From JBAVQS01 sp049694275 (GTDB taxonomy: Bacteria; Chloroflexota; Anaerolineae; UBA4142; SHND01): a stretch of DNA of 24,978 nucleotides. A model generated the notes under the pieces. It did not search any database. It worked only from the letters and a program-made list of their open reading frames with translations, and was not told the DNA's origin. Location: contig JBAVQS010000344.1 of NCBI GenBank assembly GCA_049694275.1, positions 1 to 24,978 on the forward strand, written 5' to 3'. Numbering within the stretch: position 1 is the first letter of the stretch; each line of letters starts with the position of its first letter. Below are positions 15,865-23,615 of this stretch, one piece after another. Both the position numbers and the translations under genes were made by a program.

Positions 15865-16895
15865 TGCAGCGCCTCGAACAGGGTGAGGATGATCAGCGCG
15901 AGCGCGAGCAGGCTCAACACAAGCTGCGGCTTCCAGCGCGCCCGCGCAAACCAGACCGCGCGGCCCGGCCCATGCCGGTCCATGAATGGAATCAGCGCCA
16001 GCGCCAGCAGCACCCCCAGCGGCGCGAGGATGCCTGCCCACAGCGATGGAATCACGCGCAAGAGATTTTGCACCCAGAGAAAAATCCAGGGGGCGCGAAC
16101 CTCGCCCGCGCCCACGCTCGGATTGACGGCGGGCCCGATAGGAACCGGCAGGATCAGCGTCACGGCGACCAGCGCGGCCGTCGCCAGCGCGCCGGCGATG
16201 AATTCGCGGAAAAAGAGATCATCGCGCGTAATGAATGCCGGGGCCTGCCCATCCGCCGGGACCGGGCGCGAGACGCCGCCATCCTTCCGCAGTCGCCAGA
16301 GGTGATAGACGACGCCGAAAATGCCGATGAGCGAGAACCCGAAAATGTGCCAGCCGTAAAAACGGAGCAGCGCGCTGGCCCCGATCTGTCCATCGCCGAC
16401 GAGCACGCGATAGAGTGACTCGCCCCAGGCCGGAATCTCACGAAAGAGGTTGGTCCCAATGGTTAGCGCCCAGAACCCGGCGTCGTCCCAGCGGAGCACA
16501 TAACCGGTAAAATCCCAGAGCAGGGTGACGACGAGGAGCCCCAGGCCGATCAGCCAGTTCAGCTCGCGCGGCGGGCGATAGCCGCCAGTAAAAACCACGC
16601 GCGCCAGGTGCAGCGCGGCCGCCGCGACCATCAACTGCGCGCCCCAATAGTGCAGGCCGCGAACGAGCGCGCCAAAACTGACCACGTCTTGAATGAGCAC
16701 GACCGAGGAGCGCGCCCCTTCAGGCGTGGGAACATAGTAAAAGGTGAGGAGCAATCCGGTCAGGACGGTGAGGAGCGTCCCCAGAACGGCAAGCCCGCCG
16801 AGGCCCAGCGTATAGGAGAGCCGCGCGCCGCTGGCCGCGATCAGCGGCGGGTGCAGGGCATAGAAGAGGCTTTTTTCTTTACGCCAGAGTTTCAT
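15861..16895 (-). CDS. Cytochrome b (b6-type with subunit IV-like C-terminus)
   Basis: This 344-residue protein has about seven or eight membrane helices. The haem ligands are His82 and His96 (13 residues between) and His183 and His198 (14 between). That spacing is typical of cytochrome b6, whereas bc1-type cytochrome b has 13 in both. The C-terminal part, with APWIFLWVQNLLR, replaces the PEWY segment of subunit IV and is followed by two or three helices. So it is a short fused b6/IV form. With the adjacent Rieske protein it should form a quinol-oxidising module. Its start codon follows a small hairpin after the diheme cytochrome gene. Confidence 0.9.
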   Translation of the reverse strand: MKLWRKEKSLFYALHPPLIAASGARLSYTLGLGGLAVLGTLLTVLTGLLLTFYYVPTPEGARSSVVLIQDVVSFGALVRGLHYWGAQLMVAAAALHLARVVFTGGYRPPRELNWLIGLGLLVVTLLWDFTGYVLRWDDAGFWALTIGTNLFREIPAWGESLYRVLVGDGQIGASALLRFYGWHIFGFSLIGIFGVVYHLWRLRKDGGVSRPVPADGQAPAFITRDDLFFREFIAGALATAALVAVTLILPVPIGPAVNPSVGAGEVRAPWIFLWVQNLLRVIPSLWAGILAPLGVLLALALIPFMDRHGPGRAVWFARARWKPQLVLSLLALALIILTLFEALQ

Positions 16896-16904
16896 TCGGT
16901 ACCC

Positions 16905-16919
16905 AGACCCGAAGGGTCT
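16905..16919. repeat. Intercistronic hairpin between diheme cytochrome and cytochrome b genes
   Basis: AGACCC-GAA-GGGTCT is a 6-bp stem with a three-base loop, immediately after the diheme cytochrome stop codon and 9 bases before the cytochrome b start. There is no T tract, so it may tune mRNA processing or cytochrome b translation rather than terminate. Confidence 0.5.
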
Positions 16920-17561
16920 TTAACACCCACTCGTCGGGTCCGCGCCGCGCCGCAGCCAGTCCAGCAGGCGCTGGAGAAGGTCGTCAGGAATATTGTCCGC
17001 GCCGTGTTTCGAGTTCTGGTCCGCCGAGGCACGCATGACGGCCCGCTGGCGCTCGAATGGGTAGGACTCGCCCGCCAATCGTGGCGCCTTGTCGCTCCCC
17101 TGCGCGAATGCGCCGTGACAGGCGGTGCATCCCTTTTCCGACCATATCTGGATGCCGAGTAACTGCCCGGTGGGCAGCGCCGCTGGCGTCGCGGCGGAGG
17201 TCTGAGCCGGGGTCTGCGTATGGAGCCACAGATAGATGGAATAGGTATCCCCATCGCTCAAATCCGCCGTAGTGATGGCGGGCATCGGGAGCTGGGCATT
17301 CCGCGTGCGCGATAGGAATTGTGCGAACGGATCGCTCGTATTCGCCAGCGCGCCCCCCATCCCGCCCGCGCCATTTGCCCCGTGACAGGCCACGCACTGC
17401 TTGTCGCGCCAGAGCTGCGCCCCACTGGCCAGATCTCCGGTCAGATTACTAGAAATCTGGGCCGGCGGAACATTGACCACCGTCGGCGCGGGTACGCGCC
17501 GGTCGCAAGCGACGGCGGTCAGGAGTAAGAGCAGGGTCACAAGCGGAAGGACTGTTTTCAT
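16920..17561 (-). CDS. Diheme cytochrome c lipoprotein
   Basis: This 213-residue protein begins with a short signal peptide ending in TAVAC, a lipobox-like site at Cys19, so it is probably lipid-anchored on the outer face of the membrane. Haem sites are CVACH (56-60) and CTACH (145-149), each in a small class I cytochrome c domain with downstream methionines (for instance PMPAI). The two domains are joined by a Thr/Ala/Pro-rich linker. The ATG at 17561 is preferred over the longer frame to 17639, which overlaps the NrfD gene. It lies 10 bases after the NrfD stop. It may link the NrfD module to the cytochrome b/nonaheme branch. Confidence 0.88.
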   Translation of the reverse strand: MKTVLPLVTLLLLLTAVACDRRVPAPTVVNVPPAQISSNLTGDLASGAQLWRDKQCVACHGANGAGGMGGALANTSDPFAQFLSRTRNAQLPMPAITTADLSDGDTYSIYLWLHTQTPAQTSAATPAALPTGQLLGIQIWSEKGCTACHGAFAQGSDKAPRLAGESYPFERQRAVMRASADQNSKHGADNIPDDLLQRLLDWLRRGADPTSGC

Positions 17562-17571
17562 AGCGTTTTTC

Positions 17572-18561
17572 CTAACGCGCAATGACCGGCAGAAAATGCG
17601 AGACCTGTCCCGCATAGACAAACACATACCGTAAGACAAACCCGCCGACCAGCACGAGCAGCCCCGAAGCGCCGCTCAGAGCCAGGCTGTAGCGCGCGGC
17701 CCCCTCTTTATAGATGATGGGAAAGAGCTCGTATCCCTCGATGACCAGCGGAATGAGAATCCCGAGCAGAATCACGCCGCCCCAGAAGGGGAGTGTGAAC
17801 TCGCCGCCGAGAATCAGGCTGATGGAATCCGAAGAGCTCCAGGTCGAAAGGGCGTGGTGCAACAGAAAGGGGATGAGCATGAAAATTTCGAGCACGATGA
17901 GCACCAGGTCGGTCGAGACGAGGAGCTTGCGCTCTTGTTCCAGTTCGTCCTTGCGCCGGGCGCCGATGAGCGCCGTCACGATCAGCACCGTCGCCGTGCC
18001 GCTGGACATGGCCGAAAAGAGGAACAACTGGGCGAGCATGGGCGTATTCCAGAACGGACGCGCGGGGACCGCGCCGAGCAGGATGCCCGTATAGATGCCC
18101 ACCCCGAGTGAGAGCGGGAATCCGATGGCCGCTACGATCGCACGCGCCCGGCGGAGGGTTGCCCCCGTCAGCGGCGTCCAGCGCGTGAAATGGAACAGGG
18201 CCTCGCGGCTCGTCGGTATCCGGAGCAGGTTATCGAGCGGCGCAGGGACCCAGAGCGCGGCATAGACCAGGCTGACGAGAATGAACAGGGTGAGCAGCCA
18301 CGTGCCGATGGACATGGGCGAGGTGTACTGGACGATCAGGAACAGGTTGTAGAATGCCAGCGGCCGCCCGAGGTCCAGGACGAGCACGCCTACGCCCAGG
18401 ATCACCGGCCAGGGGGCGATGAGCGCGCCAATCTGCGCCACGCGCCGCAAGTGCGGCCCGCCCAGGTAGGTGGCAAAGCTGGAAATTGCAAAGGCCCCGG
18501 CCGACAATCCGGCCATAAAGAGATAATTGACGATGAGAATGCCCCACTCGATATTTTCCAT
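17572..18561 (-). CDS. NrfD/PsrC-type quinone-interacting membrane subunit
   Basis: This 329-residue membrane protein has about eight or nine hydrophobic helices and belongs to the NrfD/PsrC family. The N-terminal EWGILIVNYLFMAGLSAGAF segment and a downstream LGRPLAFYN motif are characteristic. In polysulfide reductase this subunit holds the quinone site and exchanges electrons with the ferredoxin-like subunit, which is encoded immediately upstream. The spacing to the ferredoxin gene is 29 bases. No haem ligands are expected in this family. Confidence 0.92.
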   Translation of the reverse strand: MENIEWGILIVNYLFMAGLSAGAFAISSFATYLGGPHLRRVAQIGALIAPWPVILGVGVLVLDLGRPLAFYNLFLIVQYTSPMSIGTWLLTLFILVSLVYAALWVPAPLDNLLRIPTSREALFHFTRWTPLTGATLRRARAIVAAIGFPLSLGVGIYTGILLGAVPARPFWNTPMLAQLFLFSAMSSGTATVLIVTALIGARRKDELEQERKLLVSTDLVLIVLEIFMLIPFLLHHALSTWSSSDSISLILGGEFTLPFWGGVILLGILIPLVIEGYELFPIIYKEGAARYSLALSGASGLLVLVGGFVLRYVFVYAGQVSHFLPVIAR

Positions 18562-18590
18562 GGGAGAGTCCTGAATTACGCCTTACTTGA

Positions 18591-19148
18591 TTACGAAATA
18601 TAGAAAATTCTCGGTTCCGTCCCCGCTTCCTCATACAGCACATAGTGGTCGTGCGTCGCCAGGAGCCGGGAGACGATGCTCTCGGGATCGTTCAGGTCGC
18701 CAAAGTGACGCGACCCGCCTACGCAGGTTTCGACACAGGCGGGCGGCTGGCCTGTGTCGAGCCGATGGACGCAGAACGTGCACTTGTCCACGACCCCGCG
18801 CGCCGGATCGAAATACCGGGCGTCATACGGGCAGGCCTGGATGCAGTACCGGCAGCCGATACACTTGTCATAGTCCACCAGGACGATGCCATCCGTGCGT
18901 TGATAGGTCGCGCCGGTCGGACAGACGCGCTCGCACGGTGGGTTCTCGCAGTGCATGCAGTTGCCCGGTTCGAATTTCAAGCCGAGCACGGGAAACTTGC
19001 CGGTGGGACCATACCGGCCGATCCAGTTGCGGTGCGAGCCGAGCGGGACCTGGTTCTCGATTTCGCAGGCGACCATGCACGCCTTACAGTCAATACAGTT
19101 TTTGGTCTCGATGACCATCGCCCAGCGTTTCTGTTTCTGTTCCGCCAT
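18591..19148 (-). CDS. Four-cluster ferredoxin-like subunit (PsrB/PhsB type)
   Basis: This 185-residue protein has four groups of four cysteines, each expected to bind a [4Fe-4S] cluster: CIDCKACMVAC, CMHCENPPCERVCP, CIGCRYCIQACP and CTFC...CVETC. This arrangement is that of the electron-transfer subunit of the DMSO reductase superfamily. It passes electrons between the molybdenum subunit and the NrfD subunit. It has no signal peptide of its own and is probably carried across the membrane with its Tat-signal partner. Its ATG is 6 bases after the catalytic-subunit stop. Confidence 0.95.
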   Translation of the reverse strand: MAEQKQKRWAMVIETKNCIDCKACMVACEIENQVPLGSHRNWIGRYGPTGKFPVLGLKFEPGNCMHCENPPCERVCPTGATYQRTDGIVLVDYDKCIGCRYCIQACPYDARYFDPARGVVDKCTFCVHRLDTGQPPACVETCVGGSRHFGDLNDPESIVSRLLATHDHYVLYEEAGTEPRIFYIS

Positions 19149-19154
19149 ACCCCT

Positions 19155-21383
19155 CTACCCTTTGTATACCTTGACGAATGTCTGCGACAGCGCCTGACCA
19201 CCGCTCACCGGGTCGGTATAGGTGAGGTGCAAGTCCGAATCGCTCGCCCCCTCGCCAAAAGAGGTGCGCGTCCCTTTCGACAGGTGTCCAAAGCCCGGCA
19301 TGGTATAGACACAATCCGGGCGAATCCCCTCGGTCACCAGCGCCGGGAGTTGGACCTTGCCCGCCGCGCTCTCGACCCAGACCGTGTCCCCGTTCTGGAT
19401 GCCCCGCGCGGCTGCCGCCTGCGTGTGAATCCACACCTGATTGCGCGGGAACAGCTCGTGCAGCAAGCGATTGTTCTGCGTTGCAAACTGGGTGTGCTGC
19501 GCCACCTTGCCGGTCAGCAGATAGAACTGGTCCGCCGGGGGCGCGAGCGGTTCTTGCCAGGAGGGGACCGTCGGGAAATTGGCCTTGGCCAGCGCGGAGG
19601 CGGCCAGCTCGATCTTGCCGCTCGGCGTGTCGAATTTCAATTCGGCCGGGGCCGCGGCCGGGGCCGGCGGGCGATAATAGCCCTTGGTTTTGAGCTCTTC
19701 CAGCGTGATGCCCAGCGGCTGGAGTTGCTGCTGCAGGTAATCCACTTCGTCCTTGTAGGCAAAGTAATCGGCCAGGCCGAGCCGCGTGCCGAGCTCTTTG
19801 AAAATCCACAGCGCCGATTTGCTCTCGCCGATGGGATCGACCGCGGGCTGGCGAATGAACACGGCATCGCCGACCGTCGTCAGCGGATCATAGCGCTCCA
19901 GATAGCTCGACTCGGGCAGCACGACGTCGCTGAACCAGGCCGTGTCATTCATCGTCGTATCGAGGGTGACGACGAAATCGAGCTGGCTGAACGCCTGAAG
20001 CGTTTTGCGCCGCTCGGGGAGCGAGGCCACCGGGTTCTGGCGATAGACAAACCACCCTTTCGCCGGGTAGGGCTTGCCGGCAAGAACGGCGTCGCGAATT
20101 TCCTGGAACACGCCGATTTCCAGCGGGACCAGCGGGTATTTCGACGGGACGCCGTCGAGCCGGAGCGCCGTCACGCGCGGGTAGGGGGGCTGCGGAATCG
20201 AGCCGAGGGACACGCCCGCTTCGCCGGCGCCCGCGCTCAGGCCCCCCGGTTGGTTCCAGTTGCCGACGATGCCGTTGAGAATCGCAATACAGCGCTCCGC
20301 CTGGAACGAGTTGATAAAGTTCGAGGTGCGCCAGTTGGGATGAGCGAACGCATGAGGGGCCGCGATCGCAAACTCGCGGGCGATGCGGCGAATGGTATCG
20401 GCGGCGATTTCGGTCTTGCTCGCCGCCCACTCCGGCGTATAGTCCTTGACGGCGGCCGCCACCTCGTCAAACCCGACGGTGTGCGCCTGGACGAACGCGG
20501 CGTCGTACAGGTTTTCCGTGATAATGACGTGCAGGAGGGCGAGGAAAAAGGCAAGGTCCGTTCCCGGTCGGATGGGCAACCACTCGGTGGCCTTGGACGC
20601 CGTTTTCGTAAAGCGCGGGTCGAGCAGCACCACCCGGGTCCCGCGGGCAATCGCCGCCATGAGCGCCTGGGTTTCGGAATTCGAGATGGACTCGGCCAGG
20701 TTGCGCCCGGCATAGATGATGTATTTCGCCTCGCTGTAATCCCGGTCCGGCTCCTGGATACCATAGGTGACCAGGTGCGCCATAATCATCGCGTTAAAGC
20801 AGAGCGAGCGCTGGGTGCCATAATTCGGCGAGCCGTACGCCCGGAGCAGGTTTTCGAACTGGGTCTGGGCCAGGTTGTGCGTCGACGAAAAGATCATGGA
20901 CTCGGGGCCGAACTGCTGCTTGAGCACCTGCATCTTTTGCGCCGTGTAATTCAGCGCCTCATCCCACGACACGCGCTTCCACAATCCGCTCCCGCGATCG
21001 CCCGCCCGCATCATCGGGAATTCGAGCCGGTCGGGATCGTACAGCGCGGCGATCCCGGCCTGCCCGCGCGGGCAGAGCATCCCGTTGGAGTGGGGATGAT
21101 GGGGATTACCGTCGAGCTTGTACACCTTGCCGTTCAGGACCTTGGCGCGCAGCCCACAGCGCCAGACGCACTGCTCACACAGCGTATAGACCTCGCGGTC
21201 GAACTGGACCGGCGGGGTGTGCGCAGGAAGCGCCGGCGCCTTTGCCGGCGCACTGCGCCCTGGCGGGAGCGGCAGTTGGCTCAGGGCCAGCATGCCCGCC
21301 GCGGCGGCGCTCAGCCCGAGAAACCGGCGCCGCGTCAATTTCCAATCGAATACCTCGCCCACGCGAATATCGGAATCACTCAT
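19155..21383 (-). CDS. Molybdopterin oxidoreductase catalytic subunit (PsrA/PhsA-like)
   Basis: This 742-residue member of the DMSO reductase superfamily has a twin-arginine signal (TRRRFLG at 17-23), so it is exported folded. A [4Fe-4S] site follows with Cys69, Cys72, Cys76 and Cys104. Cys195 in SLCFNA is the probable molybdenum ligand, as in polysulfide, thiosulfate and tetrathionate reductases; there is no selenocysteine here. The protein ends with the usual molybdopterin-dinucleotide-binding domain (HTQAAAARGIQNGDTVWVES). The neighbouring YeeE genes point to a sulfur substrate, but direction and substrate are not readable. The ATG at 21383 is chosen over a TTG at 21431 because it sits just before the Tat motif; neither has a strong ribosome site. 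Confidence 0.93.
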   Translation of the reverse strand: MSDSDIRVGEVFDWKLTRRRFLGLSAAAAGMLALSQLPLPPGRSAPAKAPALPAHTPPVQFDREVYTLCEQCVWRCGLRAKVLNGKVYKLDGNPHHPHSNGMLCPRGQAGIAALYDPDRLEFPMMRAGDRGSGLWKRVSWDEALNYTAQKMQVLKQQFGPESMIFSSTHNLAQTQFENLLRAYGSPNYGTQRSLCFNAMIMAHLVTYGIQEPDRDYSEAKYIIYAGRNLAESISNSETQALMAAIARGTRVVLLDPRFTKTASKATEWLPIRPGTDLAFFLALLHVIITENLYDAAFVQAHTVGFDEVAAAVKDYTPEWAASKTEIAADTIRRIAREFAIAAPHAFAHPNWRTSNFINSFQAERCIAILNGIVGNWNQPGGLSAGAGEAGVSLGSIPQPPYPRVTALRLDGVPSKYPLVPLEIGVFQEIRDAVLAGKPYPAKGWFVYRQNPVASLPERRKTLQAFSQLDFVVTLDTTMNDTAWFSDVVLPESSYLERYDPLTTVGDAVFIRQPAVDPIGESKSALWIFKELGTRLGLADYFAYKDEVDYLQQQLQPLGITLEELKTKGYYRPPAPAAAPAELKFDTPSGKIELAASALAKANFPTVPSWQEPLAPPADQFYLLTGKVAQHTQFATQNNRLLHELFPRNQVWIHTQAAAARGIQNGDTVWVESAAGKVQLPALVTEGIRPDCVYTMPGFGHLSKGTRTSFGEGASDSDLHLTYTDPVSGGQALSQTFVKVYKG

Positions 21384-21392
21384 AAGTGGTTC

Positions 21393-21447
21393 GATTTCAG
21401 AATTCAGATTCTCCGATCTACTGTCCGACAATCTGCAATCTGAAATC
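21393..21447. repeat. Imperfect inverted repeat in the leader of the molybdopterin gene
   Basis: Bases 21393-21410 and the reverse complement of 21430-21447 match at 16 of 18 positions, around the core TTTCAGA...CAGATT. A further partial unit (AATCTGAA) lies at 21474-21481. Short repeats built from CAGATT units occur in intergenic DNA of many bacteria. Here they would form a hairpin between the YeeE stop and the molybdopterin gene start. Confidence 0.45.
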
Positions 21448-21483
21448 TACGGCTCAAAGGCCGTCCTTTAGGACAATCTGAAT

Positions 21484-22038
21484 TTACGCCGCCTTGTCTT
21501 TCCGCAACTGCCCGAACCGTTCGAGGAAATAGAACAGCGTGACCGAGAGCAGGACAAAGAACAGGACGGTCAGCCACAGGTCCACGTTGAACGCCTGAGG
21601 CAGAATGGTGCTGCCGAGATTGACCAGAGCCGAAATGGTCGGGAACACGCTCGGATAGATCGAACCATAGATCAGGGCGCCGGTCACGAAACCGAGCAGA
21701 CCGGGGATCAAATAATCGAGATTACCTTGGCCGCCACCGGCGACGCAGGTGCCTGGTCAGAAACCGGCGCCGGCCATGCCGACGCCAAAGATCAGACCCC
21801 CGGCGAGGTTGCCGACGACATAGGTGGCGGGGACGGTCGGAAGTTGCACGAGCCCGAGCGCGTGAAGGCCAAAGATGCCGACCATCGCGACCGCCAGGGT
21901 GGTCAACATGAATTTGAGAACGGCCAGGTCGGTAAGGCGAAAGACGTTCACGATCTTGTGATACTTACTCAGCCCCGCCTTTTGCAGGGACCAGCCAAAG
22001 CCGAACCCCAGAATGAGCGGAAGGACGTACTCGTTCAT
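21484..22038 (-). CDS. YeeE/YedE sulfur-transport half-protein, predicted selenoprotein (Sec94)
   Basis: Read through the TGA at 21759-21757, this gene encodes 184 residues with about four or five membrane helices. The residues around it, GMAGAGF-U-PGT, match the family motif in which Cys precedes Pro-Gly-Thr, so UGA replaces the conserved cysteine. Translation stays open on both sides in one frame: 93 codons before, 90 after. A SECIS-like hairpin follows. YeeE/YedE (TsuA) proteins import thiosulfate by passing it along conserved cysteines; a selenocysteine would be a stronger nucleophile. The ATG overlaps the previous stop (TGATG) and has a GGAGGA site. A nonsense mutation or base error is the alternative. 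A default annotation would split it into a 93-residue and a 75-residue piece. Confidence 0.78.
21730..21744 (-). promoter_or_regulatory. Bacterial SECIS-like hairpin
   Basis: In the mRNA, GUCGCC (21744-21739) pairs with GGCGGC (21735-21730) over six pairs including one U-G. The loop is GGU. Eighteen bases separate the UGA from the loop. From memory, E. coli fdhF also has 18 bases before a loop beginning GGU. The guanines at the loop start are the key SelB contact in bacterial SECIS elements. Confidence 0.65.
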
Positions 22039-22562
22039 CAGAATTTCCTCCAGTACATCAACATGGCCGTGGGAATGCCCGCCAGGAACATGCCCGCGAT
22101 AAAGATGAATGCGGCCGGGGCTAGAAAGATGCCGCCGCCGATGGCGAGCCCGCTGGTGCAGCCGCCCGCAATGCCCGCGCCGATTTCGAGAATGATGCCG
22201 CCGACAAAGGCGACCAGCCAGCGCTTCCAGACCGCCGGGCCAAAAACCCGCCGCCACTGTTCGTCCGGCACCGCCGCGATCTTGAAATCACCGGACAGCT
22301 TGGCCGAGACAAAGGCGCCGGCGAAAATGCCGACAAGCAGGATTACTTCCCAACTGATTCCGGGCGGCATGACAAATTTAAAGTAGGTGTTGTTGGCCAG
22401 CGCCGGCGCAACCGCCTGCGCGATCATACCCGCCAGGTTCTCGAAGGCCCCCGAAGCGCCCGGCACCGTTCCGGCAATGGCGACGCTGAATATATACACC
22501 AGCCCGAGCAGCGCCCCCGCCAGGTAAGGGGACCATTCCTTTTTCTTTAATAGTGCAATCAT
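22038..22562 (-). CDS. YeeE/YedE sulfur-transport half-protein
   Basis: This 174-residue membrane protein has about four hydrophobic segments and the family motif GAGIAGGCTSGLAIGG near residue 130. Its cysteine is one of the conserved thiols that relay the substrate in YeeE/YedE transporters. Many bacteria encode this family as two short subunits: one with GGCTSG, one with CPGT. This gene and the next form such a pair. The start overlaps the cytochrome stop by ATGA, with GGAG upstream, and its stop overlaps the next start. The substrate is probably thiosulfate or another sulfur species, by family knowledge only. Confidence 0.88.
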   Translation of the reverse strand: MIALLKKKEWSPYLAGALLGLVYIFSVAIAGTVPGASGAFENLAGMIAQAVAPALANNTYFKFVMPPGISWEVILLVGIFAGAFVSAKLSGDFKIAAVPDEQWRRVFGPAVWKRWLVAFVGGIILEIGAGIAGGCTSGLAIGGGIFLAPAAFIFIAGMFLAGIPTAMLMYWRKF

Positions 22563-23482
22563 GAATTGATCTCCTTCGCCAGCGCCAGCAGCGCAGCCAG
22601 CGCCTTCTGGTCGCTCTCGCCGAGCGCGGCCAGCGTCTGCAAATCCATATGAGAGAGTGCCTTAACCAGTTTCGGCCCATTCTCGCGGTCTGAGAGGAGC
22701 TGGGTAACCGCGCGGACCGTGGCCGGGTCGCTGTGCGCGAGCGCGTGTTCCAGCGCGCTGTACTCGGGGCGCCGCGCCATCTCTGCGGGAACCTTGAACT
22801 GCATCCCTTCCGGAGTGGTGGCGACGACCGGGGTAGCGAGCAGCGCGCGGCTATAGGCGACGAGCCGTGGCAGTGGCTTTTCATAATGCCAGACAAGGCC
22901 AAGGAGCAAGAGCGCCGTCCCGCCGATCAAGGCCAGCAGAATCCAGTTACCGATGTTGCTGGGCGAAGGCAGCGTCATGCCGGCATAGACCGTGGTTAGA
23001 TCAATGACCTGGCCGCCGGATGCCGGCGCAGGGCCGCAGGATGTGTTCGCCGCAGCGGTTGTGGTCATGGTCCCGGTCGCGCCGGGGGTGCTGCCGCCGG
23101 ACGGCGCGCCGGCGCCGAGGGGTTTGCCCAGCGCATCCGCATACTTTTGGGCGCGGTCCATATAATCGTTCGGATGGCAGGATTGGCAGCTCCCCTTCGG
23201 GTCGGCCAATGGGCTAATCAAGCCCGTGTGCGCGCCAGCCTCATCCTTGGCTTTGACGTTGCCCGCGTGGCAAAACTCGCAAAAATCGCCAAAAGCGTGC
23301 GCCGTGTGCCATGCCCCTTTGATGTTCACGGGGTCCTTGCCCAGCACCTCGTGACAGCTCTTGCAGGAGGAGGCAGACGAACCGCACTGCGCCGAGACGG
23401 ATTGCGGAAAAAGCAAGAGCCACAGCCCGATGGCAAGCAGGCCGGCCACGGCCAAGAAAAATGGAATCCTGTGTTTGGGCAT
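22559..23482 (-). CDS. Membrane-anchored triheme cytochrome c
   Basis: This 307-residue protein has an N-terminal signal or anchor (residues 8-30). Three haem sites follow: CKSCH (40-44), CEFCH (68-72) and CQSCH (99-103). A Gly/Ser/Thr-rich linker leads to a transmembrane helix at about 179-198. The last 100 residues are probably cytoplasmic and helical, with repeated Leu/Ala segments that I do not recognise. The ATG at 23482 has GGAG eight bases upstream. It is the first gene of the operon and overlaps YeeE by ATGA. It may couple periplasmic electron transfer to the transporter, but that is inference. Confidence 0.85.
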   Translation of the reverse strand: MPKHRIPFFLAVAGLLAIGLWLLLFPQSVSAQCGSSASSCKSCHEVLGKDPVNIKGAWHTAHAFGDFCEFCHAGNVKAKDEAGAHTGLISPLADPKGSCQSCHPNDYMDRAQKYADALGKPLGAGAPSGGSTPGATGTMTTTAAANTSCGPAPASGGQVIDLTTVYAGMTLPSPSNIGNWILLALIGGTALLLLGLVWHYEKPLPRLVAYSRALLATPVVATTPEGMQFKVPAEMARRPEYSALEHALAHSDPATVRAVTQLLSDRENGPKLVKALSHMDLQTLAALGESDQKALAALLALAKEINS

Positions 23483-23509
23483 ACCCCTTACTCCTCTATG
23501 GAATTCGAC

Positions 23510-23553
23510 CAAAAGAAAACGCCCGGGGCGAACGGCAATCGTTCAGCCCGGGC
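23510..23553 (-). terminator. Terminator or attenuator between arsR and the cytochrome operon
   Basis: On the minus strand, GCCCGGG (23553-23547) pairs with CCCGGGC (23527-23521), and the inner GAACG/CGTTC forms a second stem. The T-rich GTTTTCTTTT follows. The hairpin lies between the regulator genes and the cytochrome operon, with only 28 bases from its last T to the operon start. A separate operon promoter must therefore lie upstream of it, making this a likely attenuator, or expression depends on read-through. Confidence 0.7.
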
Positions 23554-23615
23554 ATTCATTACCCTGGAATCTCCAAGCATTGGCCCGGTGCGTCATCACA
23601 CCCGGCCGGTTCAAA

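Noticed and set aside
18645..21443. A 932-codon open frame on the plus strand
   Set aside because: It lies antisense to the ferredoxin and molybdopterin genes, which have full family motifs. The frame is a by-product of high GC codon use and has no recognisable domain.
21484..21711. A separate 75-residue membrane protein gene
   Set aside because: It starts at a TTG without a ribosome site and continues the YeeE frame after the UGA. It is better read as the C-terminal part of the selenoprotein candidate.
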